Positions 36,456-44,690 of a stretch of 44,690 nt of DNA are shown one piece after another. Location: positions 1-44,690 of the forward strand of contig JAEPQP010000008.1 of assembly GCA_017640485.1 (NCBI GenBank). The letters are read 5' to 3'. The notes under the pieces were generated by a model. The model was given only the letters and a program-made list of their open reading frames with translations. It was not told the DNA's origin and searched no databases. The translations under genes were made by a program, and so were the position numbers. Origin of the DNA: Phycisphaerales bacterium. Lineage in GTDB: Bacteria; Planctomycetota; Phycisphaerae; Phycisphaerales; UBA1924. Numbering within the stretch: the stretch's first letter is position 1; each line of letters starts with the position of its first letter.

Positions 36456-38309
36456 CTAAGGAACACGAACACCAATCGATTCGTACACCGCCCGCGACTC
36501 CCGGCTCCGACCCGCGAGCTCAAGCTCTTCCCCCAGCATCATGTGAATCCGGAAATAGTTCGATTGAGTCGCAAACACGGCTCCCATCGAGGGCGGACGA
36601 TTCACCCGCTGCGCCGCATCCTCAAGCCAAGGCACAATCTCGGACCGCTTCCCACGCGAGTCAAGCATCGAACGCATCCGCCACAACGCCGACATCACCA
36701 TCGGACCGTCATTGATCAACTCTTTGGAAACCGCCTCATAACGCCACCACGCGCGTTCGAGCTCCCCCAACTCCTCATGCAAAGCACCAAGCTCGATCAA
36801 AGCAGCCGCGACAAGGTCGGGACGCGATTTGTACCGTGTCAATACCCATTCCCACATGCCGACCCGTGATCGCTCTTCATCAACCGACGAAATTAACTCC
36901 GCGATGATGTCGAACGAAAAATCCTGATACCGAACGCCGCACATCTTCTCCACCGCTCGAGCCCATACATCGAGCTCCTTTTTGCTCAGTTCATTCTCGT
37001 CCGCAATCTCCGCGATCAGTTCCCACCCACCAGGTACAAACGCACACCGAGTCAACCCGCTACGAAGAAGCGCAAGCTGATCCTTCACTGTCCCTCCGCG
37101 TGCTATGCGCAATGTACCCTTGGACTCGAACACCACATCACCCCCCGCGTCCCACTCCTCTGAGTGCATTCGTCCCACCGCTTTGGTGACCCCAAGCGCC
37201 GACCAACGCTGCGAGGGGTGAACCCCGTACTGACCGCCAAGAAGCCCTACGCGCGCATCCGAGACATACTCAAGCGTCTGGGGATCGCGCAGATTCCCGC
37301 GCAGATTCTGATATTCAGGATATCTGCCAGATTCAAAGTTCCACTCCGCTCGATTTCCGAGCACCTCGAGATACCCGATCCATGCATGTGAAACATCCGC
37401 GCCCCGCGCATGGACATACGCCGATGGGATCGAGCACGCCTTCGCGACCCCCTCCGCAAAGTATGCCTGATCCGCGCAGACGCCGCCGTACTGCAGAATC
37501 GATTCGAGCCGGTAATCACCCGCCGTGGTCACTCGCTTGGGCGCTCCGCTCCGGAAGTGCGCGTAGTCATACTGGATCTCAAAGAACCGATCCCCGATCC
37601 CTGGATTCGCACGATACCGATTCAAAGCCCACCCGCTCTGCTCAGGTCGCTCAGTCATATCCACAACATGCACAAGCAGCGCCGGAGAGAGCCGGTTCGG
37701 GTGAACCGGGAGCCTGCCCGAATGCTTGACAAAGTAATCAAAGATTTCCAAGACACTCGGAGCCTTCACAGTATTCTCATTGATCTGCCGCGAATATCCA
37801 AATGGAGATTCATGCACGACACACAACGCGCTACTCATTGTGGGATACTGCTCAATAAGCTCACCTCGTTGCTCCAGTAACGACTTTGCAAGTTCTGCAA
37901 CCCCGTTCAGATCATCATGTTCCGGGTCAACGAGTAAACCAAGCTCAATCACAAACTCCGGAGACGCAGCAAGCGAATCAGCAAACGCCCCAATCCCCAT
38001 CCCGGACTCGTTCGCAACGACCAGTATCTCCGCAGTCGCAAGGAACCCCTCACTCACACCCAGCGCATCGAGCTGCCGATCGCTTGCCTGCTCAATAACC
38101 GCATCGGCAAGTCTCCGCATCGCATCGAGCGCCCGCTCCGCCGTTGCTCGATCCTCAACCGAGTCCAAAATCGCAGACGCTTTCACCCGCACCTCATCCG
38201 CAAGCGGCGACGCCCCCGCCTCCACAACGCACAACACCACGACCACCAGCATCCATCGAATCATCACAAGTCCCTTCATCATCCACAATCCTATTCGCCC
38301 GCAGACCAC
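36456..38309 (-). CDS. Secreted transglutaminase-like (papain-fold) domain protein
   Basis: Signal-like MIRWMLVVVVLCVVEAGASP; core YGGVCADQAYFAEGVAKACSIPSAYVHARGADVSHAWIGYLE with Cys and His of the transglutaminase-like core. Confidence 0.7.
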   Translation of the reverse strand: MVCGRIGLWMMKGLVMIRWMLVVVVLCVVEAGASPLADEVRVKASAILDSVEDRATAERALDAMRRLADAVIEQASDRQLDALGVSEGFLATAEILVVANESGMGIGAFADSLAASPEFVIELGLLVDPEHDDLNGVAELAKSLLEQRGELIEQYPTMSSALCVVHESPFGYSRQINENTVKAPSVLEIFDYFVKHSGRLPVHPNRLSPALLVHVVDMTERPEQSGWALNRYRANPGIGDRFFEIQYDYAHFRSGAPKRVTTAGDYRLESILQYGGVCADQAYFAEGVAKACSIPSAYVHARGADVSHAWIGYLEVLGNRAEWNFESGRYPEYQNLRGNLRDPQTLEYVSDARVGLLGGQYGVHPSQRWSALGVTKAVGRMHSEEWDAGGDVVFESKGTLRIARGGTVKDQLALLRSGLTRCAFVPGGWELIAEIADENELSKKELDVWARAVEKMCGVRYQDFSFDIIAELISSVDEERSRVGMWEWVLTRYKSRPDLVAAALIELGALHEELGELERAWWRYEAVSKELINDGPMVMSALWRMRSMLDSRGKRSEIVPWLEDAAQRVNRPPSMGAVFATQSNYFRIHMMLGEELELAGRSRESRAVYESIGVRVP

Positions 38310-38347
38310 AACGGTTGCTCATCGAAAAACCGCTCCGCGCACGAAAA

Positions 38348-38372
38348 AGCCCCGACGCAAACTGTCGGGGCT
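38348..38372 (-). terminator. Intrinsic terminator downstream of hppA
   Basis: Minus strand AGCCCCGACagtttgcGTCGGGGCTTTTTC. Confidence 0.82.
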
Positions 38373-38397
38373 CATGAATGAACAGCCTCTAGGGCAC

Positions 38398-41130
38398 TCA
38401 GATGTTCAAGAACCCACTGATGACATCGCCGTAAGCGACGATCAGACCCGCAAACACAACTGAAACAATCGAGATCAGCTTGATCAGGATGTTGAGTGCA
38501 GGACCCGAGGTGTCCTTGAACGGGTCACCAACGGTGTCACCAACAACAGTCGCCTTGTGATCTTCTGAACCCTTGCCGTAGACGATTTCGCCGCCGTTGC
38601 CAGCCGCGACCGCTTCCTGAGCACGAGCCATGATCGCATCACGAACAGTCGCAGGCACCTTGGTCGAGTTGCCAGTCCCGGCAACCATCTCGTCCGCGGT
38701 TGTGGCACCGTACGACTCAAGCAACTTCTTCGCGTTGTCCCAAGCACCACCAGCGTTGGCCATGAACACAGCAAGCGCAAACCCCGATGTCAATCCACCA
38801 ACAAGCAGACCCATGACACCAGCGACCGAGAGAGTCAACCCAACAAGGATCGGGACCACGATCGCAAGGATCGATGGGATCACCATCTCCTTCTGAGCAC
38901 CCGATGTCGAGATCGCGACACAGTTTGCGTAGTCAGGGTAGTGATGGCCATCCAGATCAACACCCTTCATCGGCCAGTTGTCCGGATCAGCAACCTGCTC
39001 TTCGGTCATGCCCTGGTTACGCAGCGCCTGACGGATGAACCCGAACTGACGACGGCACTCGCCCATCATCGCGTACGCCGCACGACCGACCGCATTCATG
39101 GTCAACGCACAGAACAGGAACGCGAGGAGCACACCGATGAAGATGCCACCCAGGAGCTTCGGATTTGCAAGAGTCACGTTGTAGAAACTCAGCACATCCT
39201 TGATCATCCCACGCTCAGATGAAGCAAGAACCGCGGTCCAAGCCTCACCCGTTTCCGCGTTCACACCAGCAATGTCGTAACGAGCATCGTAGTTCCCGGT
39301 CAACGCAAACACCGCGCCGCTGTCAACATTGCTCAGCTTTGTGACGTGAGAACCGTCAGCATTCCGAACGTCAAGCAGCATCCCGCCGTCGACATTCATC
39401 TCGTCGCCCGTACCGGTCGCGACGGCAAACTTGCCATGTCCTTGGTACACCGCGTAGCCCATAACCGCGTCTGCAGGGGCAACATACGCCCCATTGTCCG
39501 CGCCCTTCTCGAAGAATGACTCCGCCTGCGAACCGATCTGAACCTGAACGATCTGGATATACGCCGCGAACAGCGCCATAGCGGTCAACGCCGCAGAACC
39601 GATCGCAAAGCCCTTACCGGTCGCCGCGGTCGTGTTCCCGAGCGAGTCGAGCATGTCGGTACGCTCACGAACAACCGGAGGCTGCCCGGTCATTTCAGCG
39701 TTACCACCAGCGTTGTCCGCGATCGGACCGTACGCATCAGTTGCAAGGGTGATACCCAGAGTCGAGAGCATCCCGACCGCTGCGATACCGACGCCGTAGA
39801 GACCCATGAGGAAGCTGTCGCCGCCACCCGCGAACGAGAACGCCGCGATGATCGCAATAACAACAGTGAGGAGTGATGCCCATGTGGACTTCATGCCTTC
39901 AGCGATACCAGCAATGATAACGGTCGCAGGACCAGTGAGTGCCTGCTCAGCGATGCGTCGAGTCGGGGCATGCTCGTACGAGGTGTAGTACTCGGTCGCG
40001 TGAGCGATCACAAGACCCGAGATCAGGCCCGAGCAGATCGAAAGGCCAAGACCCCACCAAGTGGTGATGCCTTCAAGCTCAGCAGCATCATTGAGAATGA
40101 ACCAGAGCAATCCAAACGCACCGAGAACAATGAGTGCCGAAGCAACATACACACCCTTGTGCAGGCCCTTGAGTAGCTGAGCAAAGCTCGCGTTCTCCTT
40201 TGCCTTCACGGTAAAGACACCCAGGATCGAGCAGAAGATGCCCAGACCAGCGAGCGCCATTGGTGTCACAGCGAGTTTGAGGCCAAACGCACCGGCTTCA
40301 TCGCCACTTGCGAGCGTCATCGCAGCCGCGGCACCGAGCGCCATCGTCGCGAGAATCGACCCGTAGTACGACTCGTAGAGGTCTGCACCCATACCCGCAA
40401 CGTCACCAACATTGTCACCGACATTGTCCGCGATCGTCGCAGGGTTCCGAGCGTCATCCTCTGGAATACCAGCTTCGACCTTACCAACAAGGTCTGCACC
40501 GACATCCGCTGCTTTGGTGTAGATACCACCACCGACACGAGCGAAGAGCGCCTGTGTCGATGCACCCATCCCGAAGGAGAGCATGATGGTGGTGATGTCC
40601 GTGATCGCCCACTCACCCAGAGTGCCCGAGTTGAACAGGAAGAACCAGACCGAGATGTCGATGAGCGCAAAGCCCACAACATTCAGACCCATGACCGCAC
40701 CCGAACGGAACGCAACGGTCAGCCCCTCGTTGAGCGACTGCTTCGCGGCCCAGGTCGTGCGTGCAGAAGCGTTCGTCGCCATCCGCATACCGAACCAGCC
40801 ACACAGACCGGAGAACAAACCCGCGACCGGGACACCGATCAGCGTGAACGCGGACTGTAGCTTCAGTGCGTACATGATGCCGAGGAACACGATCAGCAGA
40901 ACAAAGACGCCTGCAACAACCTTGTACTGACGAGTCAGGTACGCCATCGCACCGTCACGGACCGCCTGCGCGATCTCGATCATGTTCTCGTCGCCCTCGG
41001 ATCTCTTCATCACCGACATCTGGAACATCTTGGCCATGATCAAAGCCAGGATGCCCCCGATCGGTGCAAGGTAATATGCCGGGGTGATTCCCGACATCGA
41101 CGCCATCGTTGGCATGAGTTGCATACTCAT
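38398..41130 (-). CDS. hppA: Membrane-bound, ion-translocating inorganic pyrophosphatase (K+-dependent signature), with two insertions
   Basis: GNTTAATGKGFAIGSAAL, DNVGDNVGDVAGMGADLYESYYGS, DNAGGNAEMTG, GDTVGDPFKDTSGPALNILIKL; 910 aa. Confidence 0.96.
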   Translation of the reverse strand: MSMQLMPTMASMSGITPAYYLAPIGGILALIMAKMFQMSVMKRSEGDENMIEIAQAVRDGAMAYLTRQYKVVAGVFVLLIVFLGIMYALKLQSAFTLIGVPVAGLFSGLCGWFGMRMATNASARTTWAAKQSLNEGLTVAFRSGAVMGLNVVGFALIDISVWFFLFNSGTLGEWAITDITTIMLSFGMGASTQALFARVGGGIYTKAADVGADLVGKVEAGIPEDDARNPATIADNVGDNVGDVAGMGADLYESYYGSILATMALGAAAAMTLASGDEAGAFGLKLAVTPMALAGLGIFCSILGVFTVKAKENASFAQLLKGLHKGVYVASALIVLGAFGLLWFILNDAAELEGITTWWGLGLSICSGLISGLVIAHATEYYTSYEHAPTRRIAEQALTGPATVIIAGIAEGMKSTWASLLTVVIAIIAAFSFAGGGDSFLMGLYGVGIAAVGMLSTLGITLATDAYGPIADNAGGNAEMTGQPPVVRERTDMLDSLGNTTAATGKGFAIGSAALTAMALFAAYIQIVQVQIGSQAESFFEKGADNGAYVAPADAVMGYAVYQGHGKFAVATGTGDEMNVDGGMLLDVRNADGSHVTKLSNVDSGAVFALTGNYDARYDIAGVNAETGEAWTAVLASSERGMIKDVLSFYNVTLANPKLLGGIFIGVLLAFLFCALTMNAVGRAAYAMMGECRRQFGFIRQALRNQGMTEEQVADPDNWPMKGVDLDGHHYPDYANCVAISTSGAQKEMVIPSILAIVVPILVGLTLSVAGVMGLLVGGLTSGFALAVFMANAGGAWDNAKKLLESYGATTADEMVAGTGNSTKVPATVRDAIMARAQEAVAAGNGGEIVYGKGSEDHKATVVGDTVGDPFKDTSGPALNILIKLISIVSVVFAGLIVAYGDVISGFLNI

Positions 41131-41350
41131 AGTGTCTGTGCCTCTGGGTGGTGGTGGTATTCCTGCACTCCCTGCGTGTCACCCAACTCAGCAACAGGGA
41201 AGGTCTTCTAACAACAAGTTCTTGAACAGAAGTCTTATCAACAAAATTGTGATAAGTTGGTGTCCCCAATAGGGGTCTCGATTCTAGTGCGTGCTTACCA
41301 AGAAAGCCCGCCCATTGAATGAAAAACGCCACTCCGGACACTACCAAACC

Positions 41351-41380
41351 AAAAAAAACCAACCCTGATCAGAGTCGGTT
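41351..41380 (-). terminator. Intrinsic terminator downstream of rpsU
   Basis: Minus strand AACCGACtctgatcagGGTTGGTT followed by a long T run. Confidence 0.72.
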
Positions 41381-41406
41381 TCAATCACATTCAGTTGTTG
41401 ATCAAA

Positions 41407-41580
41407 TCAGTCGCGCTGAGGACCACGCTTAGCCATACGACGCTTCCGCTCCGATGGCTTCTCGTAGTATTCCTTACGCTTCACATCCTTGACCAGACCT
41501 TCCTTCTCGCACAGCTTCTTGAACCGACGCATCATCTGCTCAGCACTCTCGTTACCGCGTGATTTAATCCGAATCGCCAT
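41407..41580 (-). CDS. rpsU: 30S ribosomal protein bS21 (57 aa; below the ORF track cut-off)
   Basis: My minus-strand translation: MAIRIKSRGNESAEQMMRRFKKLCEKEGLVKDVKRKEYYEKPSERKRRMAKRGPQRD*. Confidence 0.93.
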   Translation of the reverse strand: MAIRIKSRGNESAEQMMRRFKKLCEKEGLVKDVKRKEYYEKPSERKRRMAKRGPQRD

Positions 41581-41730
41581 AGCGCTCCATTCATCAAAGG
41601 TCTAAACAAGCCACGGCCCAATCGCCGCAGGGCCCCAATCAAAGGCACCCACACCCCATCGGTCAAGCAAACCCACCCAATCTACCCCGCAATTGCAGCC
41701 CGACACCCAAGATCACCGATCCACACAGTC

Positions 41731-42186
41731 ATGCACGCGATCCCTACGCCAACACCAAGCCGCAACGCCCGCCGAGCACTCCTTCTCATGTTCGGACTCT
41801 GCACGGCGTTCATGCTCCAAGCCTGTGAATCCGTCCCCGCCATGCGCAAATCCACCGCTTGGCAAGGCCAAACCCCAATCTCCGCCTCCTACCTCTGGGG
41901 AACCCTCGAAGCCGAACTCCCACCAGGCGTCCGGACCGAATCTGTCCTCATCGCCGCCAAATCAGAGCTCCTCCGACAAGGACATGTGATCGACCAATCC
42001 ACCGCCTCACCTCAAGGCGGGAAACTCATCGCCCTCTCCCAGCCCGGATCCCCCTACTCCAGAGTCCACATCAAGACCTCCACCCAACCCAGTGGGGGGG
42101 TCAAGGTCACCATCAACATCGATCCAGACTCCGAATCCCGCACCCGGCTCATTCTCGACGCGATTCTCAACCAGCTCGCGATCTGA
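41731..42186 (+). CDS. Hypothetical lipoprotein
   Basis: ARRALLLMFGLCTAFMLQAC lipobox-like signal; 151 aa. Confidence 0.65.
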   Translation: MHAIPTPTPSRNARRALLLMFGLCTAFMLQACESVPAMRKSTAWQGQTPISASYLWGTLEAELPPGVRTESVLIAAKSELLRQGHVIDQSTASPQGGKLIALSQPGSPYSRVHIKTSTQPSGGVKVTINIDPDSESRTRLILDAILNQLAI

Positions 42187-42251
42187 GTCCGATTCGGTAA
42201 AATCCCCAATTCGTCGTAAACCGACCCGGATGACAGTCCGATAGATGGACT

Positions 42252-43277
42252 GTGTCCAAAGAGCGCCGATTCAACTTCAGTTTAGAGTCTGCCATTTCCA
42301 AGGCGATCGTTCTGTGTGTCCTCGTCGTCCTCACCGGAACCTTCGGATTCGAATACATCGAAGGCTGGTCGGCCTGGGACTCGTTCTTTTTCACCCTCTA
42401 CACACTGACCACAGTTGGATACGACGACGCAGAAATCTCAAAGAACGGCCAGTTCTTCACCGCCTTCCTCATGATCGGCGGGATCGGATCCGTCTCCTAC
42501 GCGATCAGCCACATCGTCCAGTACGCCGCAGCCAAAGCCGTCGATACGGAGAAAAAAATGATCAGCAAAGCAAGTAAACTCTCCGGCCACTGCATTGTCT
42601 GTGGCTTGGGTAGAACAGGTCTGCACATCATCCGTCGACTCGATGACCAAGCCGCGACTGTTGTTGCCATTGATCCCGATGAAGAACTCATCCAAGCCGC
42701 TCGCGACCGGGGGATCATCGCCATCCGAGGCGACGCAACCCAAGACAAAGCCCTCATCGACGCCGGGATCAAGAGCGCATCTTCGATCGCCGCCGCGACC
42801 TCATCGGACGCGACCAACGCGCTCATCTGCCTCACCGCCAAAGCGCTCGCACCAGAAATCCCGATCGCTGCACGAGCCGAGGATGAAGACTCCATCAGCA
42901 AACTCAGTCGAGCGGGTGCCCAGTCCGTCATCAGCCCAACCCGCTACAGCGGGGACAGTATCGCAGACTCCATGCTCCACCCAATGATCGCGGATGTGAT
43001 CTACGGCTCAGTCACCCAAAGCAGCAACAAACTCCATTTCAGAGAGATCCCGATCACCGATGACAACAAACGCAGCGGTCGAACCATCTCTGATATCATC
43101 GGTCAATACCAAAGTGTTGCCTACATCGCTTCCCGCAAGCCGGACCAACCATTCACCATGCGTCCACCCACCGACCACGTCATGCAGAACGGGGACTTCC
43201 TCCTCATCGCCGGGCATGAAGAGGACCTCGCCGCGATCGAGTTCGGCGCCTTCGCCCAACTCAACGCCGCGGCATAA
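42252..43277 (+). CDS. Two-TM potassium channel family protein with RCK (TrkA-N/TrkA-C) domains
   Basis: Pore SAWDSFFFTLYTLTTVGYDDAEISKNGQFFTAFLMIGGIG; Rossmann HCIVCGLGRTGLHIIRRLDDQAATVVAIDPDEE; TrkA-C-like C-terminus. Confidence 0.9.
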   Translation: MSKERRFNFSLESAISKAIVLCVLVVLTGTFGFEYIEGWSAWDSFFFTLYTLTTVGYDDAEISKNGQFFTAFLMIGGIGSVSYAISHIVQYAAAKAVDTEKKMISKASKLSGHCIVCGLGRTGLHIIRRLDDQAATVVAIDPDEELIQAARDRGIIAIRGDATQDKALIDAGIKSASSIAAATSSDATNALICLTAKALAPEIPIAARAEDEDSISKLSRAGAQSVISPTRYSGDSIADSMLHPMIADVIYGSVTQSSNKLHFREIPITDDNKRSGRTISDIIGQYQSVAYIASRKPDQPFTMRPPTDHVMQNGDFLLIAGHEEDLAAIEFGAFAQLNAAA

Positions 43278-43363
43278 GCACACCCACGCGATTTCACAGC
43301 TGTTGATTGCCCGATCATCCCGCTCCGTGTAGAGTCTCCCCAAGCCAGAACAGGGGAAACTCG

Positions 43364-44152
43364 ATGGGATTTTTCAAATCTAAACCACCAACACCCACAA
43401 CCGAGCTCCCCATCTACATCTTCACCGCCGGACGCTCCTGCTCCGAGTATGTCGACAAGTGCCTCACCTCTGTCCTCAACCAGAACTACTCCAACTACAA
43501 GCACATCGTCGTCGACGACGACTCCACCGACGGCACAGCGGACATCGCACAACAACTCACCAAAGACTCCCCCAACCACACCATCATCGCCGGGGACCAA
43601 CGCCGCTTCTGGACCGGGAATGCCTGCGAGTTCCTCAAGCCAAACGACGACGACATCGTCGTCACCCTCGACCTCGACGACTGGCTCGCCCACGACAATG
43701 TCCTCGCGACCATCAACGCGATCTACCAGCACCACCAGTGCTGGCTCACCTACGGCTCATACAAACACGCGACCCCCAATGTCCGCTCCGATGTCCGCGA
43801 CCCCTTCCCCAAGAAAGTCCTCAAAGACCGATCCTTCAGAGAATACAAGTGGCTCGCGAGTCACCTCCGCACCTTCAAGGGGTTCCTCTGGAACAACCTC
43901 AATCCACAACAAGCCCTCCTCGACGAGAACGGGAACCTCGCCAAGATGGCCTGGGATCTCGGGATCATGTTCCCCATGATGGAAATGTGCCCGCCGGGCA
44001 AAATCCACTTCGTCAAAGAGCAGCTCTACATCTACAACGACCTCAACCCCCTCAACGACCACAAGGTCGACCGCTCCGCGCAGATCCGCACCGAGAACCA
44101 CTTCAGGTCACTCCCGAAATACTCCGTCCTCGACGCCGAGCAGTACGCGTAA
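43364..44152 (+). CDS. Glycosyltransferase family 2 protein
   Basis: CLTSVLNQNYSNYKHIVVDDDSTDGTADIAQQL and DLDDWLAHDNVL. Confidence 0.88.
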   Translation: MGFFKSKPPTPTTELPIYIFTAGRSCSEYVDKCLTSVLNQNYSNYKHIVVDDDSTDGTADIAQQLTKDSPNHTIIAGDQRRFWTGNACEFLKPNDDDIVVTLDLDDWLAHDNVLATINAIYQHHQCWLTYGSYKHATPNVRSDVRDPFPKKVLKDRSFREYKWLASHLRTFKGFLWNNLNPQQALLDENGNLAKMAWDLGIMFPMMEMCPPGKIHFVKEQLYIYNDLNPLNDHKVDRSAQIRTENHFRSLPKYSVLDAEQYA

Positions 44153-44158
44153 AGGATC

Positions 44159-44690
44159 TCACTCAGCAGGCCAAACCCCACCGGCGCGACCGATCCAGAT
44201 GTGCTCGTTCATGTGCCGCTCCCGATCAAATCCGGGTGTGGAGTTATAAAACGCCCGCGTGCACCCCGGCTTAAACCGCTCGTGCAGCTCCACCACCAGC
44301 GTATCCACCCGATCAATCCACCCACCCGCGTGCTTAAACACCTCAAGCTCCGACCCCTCTATATCCATCTTCAGCAGACACACCCGATCGATCCCATGCT
44401 CCTCCAAGATCGACTCGACCGTCACCGCCTCAACTGTATCAAAGCCGCTCACATCCCCGTCCGCTCCCCGCGCCCGAAACGACCACGCCCCCTCCCCCGG
44501 ATCGTCCACCACCACCGTCCCCCGCTCGCTCCAAAGCGCCCCACGGACCGGAACGACATTCGGGTACGCCGCAACATTTTCTTTCAGCAGCTCAAAGTTC
44601 CCTTTCTCAGGCTCAATCGCGATGATCTTCGCCTCAGGAAACAGGTTCGCGTAGTACACCGAGGTCAACCCGCAGTTCGCCCCCGCATCG
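44159..44690 (-). CDS. FkbM family methyltransferase (partial, runs off the right edge)
   Basis: DAGANCGLTSVYYANLFPEAKIIAIEPEKGNFELLKENVAAYPNV...LLKMDIEGSELEVFKHA. Confidence 0.88.
   Translation of the reverse strand, partial: DAGANCGLTSVYYANLFPEAKIIAIEPEKGNFELLKENVAAYPNVVPVRGALWSERGTVVVDDPGEGAWSFRARGADGDVSGFDTVEAVTVESILEEHGIDRVCLLKMDIEGSELEVFKHAGGWIDRVDTLVVELHERFKPGCTRAFYNSTPGFDRERHMNEHIWIGRAGGVWPAE

Noticed and set aside
1-44690. CRISPR arrays, tRNA genes, transposases, integrases, phage genes, toxin-antitoxin or defence genes
   Set aside because: None seen: no regularly spaced direct repeats, no T-loop/acceptor pattern I could support, no mobile-element protein motifs.

Overview
Densely coded bacterial chromosomal segment with moderately high GC. 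Gene content and protein character suggest Planctomycetota, possibly Phycisphaerae-like; this is inference. I found no CRISPR array, tRNA, rRNA, transposase or phage module, and no recognisable defence island. Recognisable blocks, left to right: (i) minus-strand rnr, a CpcT/CpeT-like lipoprotein and a renalase-like FAD oxidoreductase; (ii) an orphan HmuV-like ABC ATPase, a HEAT-repeat lipoprotein and an MDR dehydrogenase that has lost its Zn ligands; (iii) tandem clpP paralogues; (iv) metallophosphoesterase, yidC, mnmE and a stand-alone MshEN-like protein; (v) a KKAT-repeat histone-like protein and an M16-family protein without HxxEH; (vi) murC-murB-ddl, a single-TM FtsQ-position protein, then greA; (vii) a complete cbb3 oxidase operon with fused ccoNO and mono-heme CcoP, plus ccoG/H/SafE/ccoI/ccoS, followed by a Zn/Mn-type ABC pair; (viii) a structured, terminator-ended non-coding region at about 36.13-36.42 kb; (ix) a transglutaminase-like protein, a membrane pyrophosphatase with two large insertions, and rpsU; (x) a RCK potassium channel with a TVGYD filter, a GT2 glycosyltransferase and a partial FkbM methyltransferase. 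The best candidate for something undescribed is the structured RNA region near 36.25 kb. It carries a 16-nt stretch complementary to the 3' end of 16S rRNA in front of a 12-codon ORF, then several hairpins and an intrinsic terminator whose 5' arm could pair with that same element.
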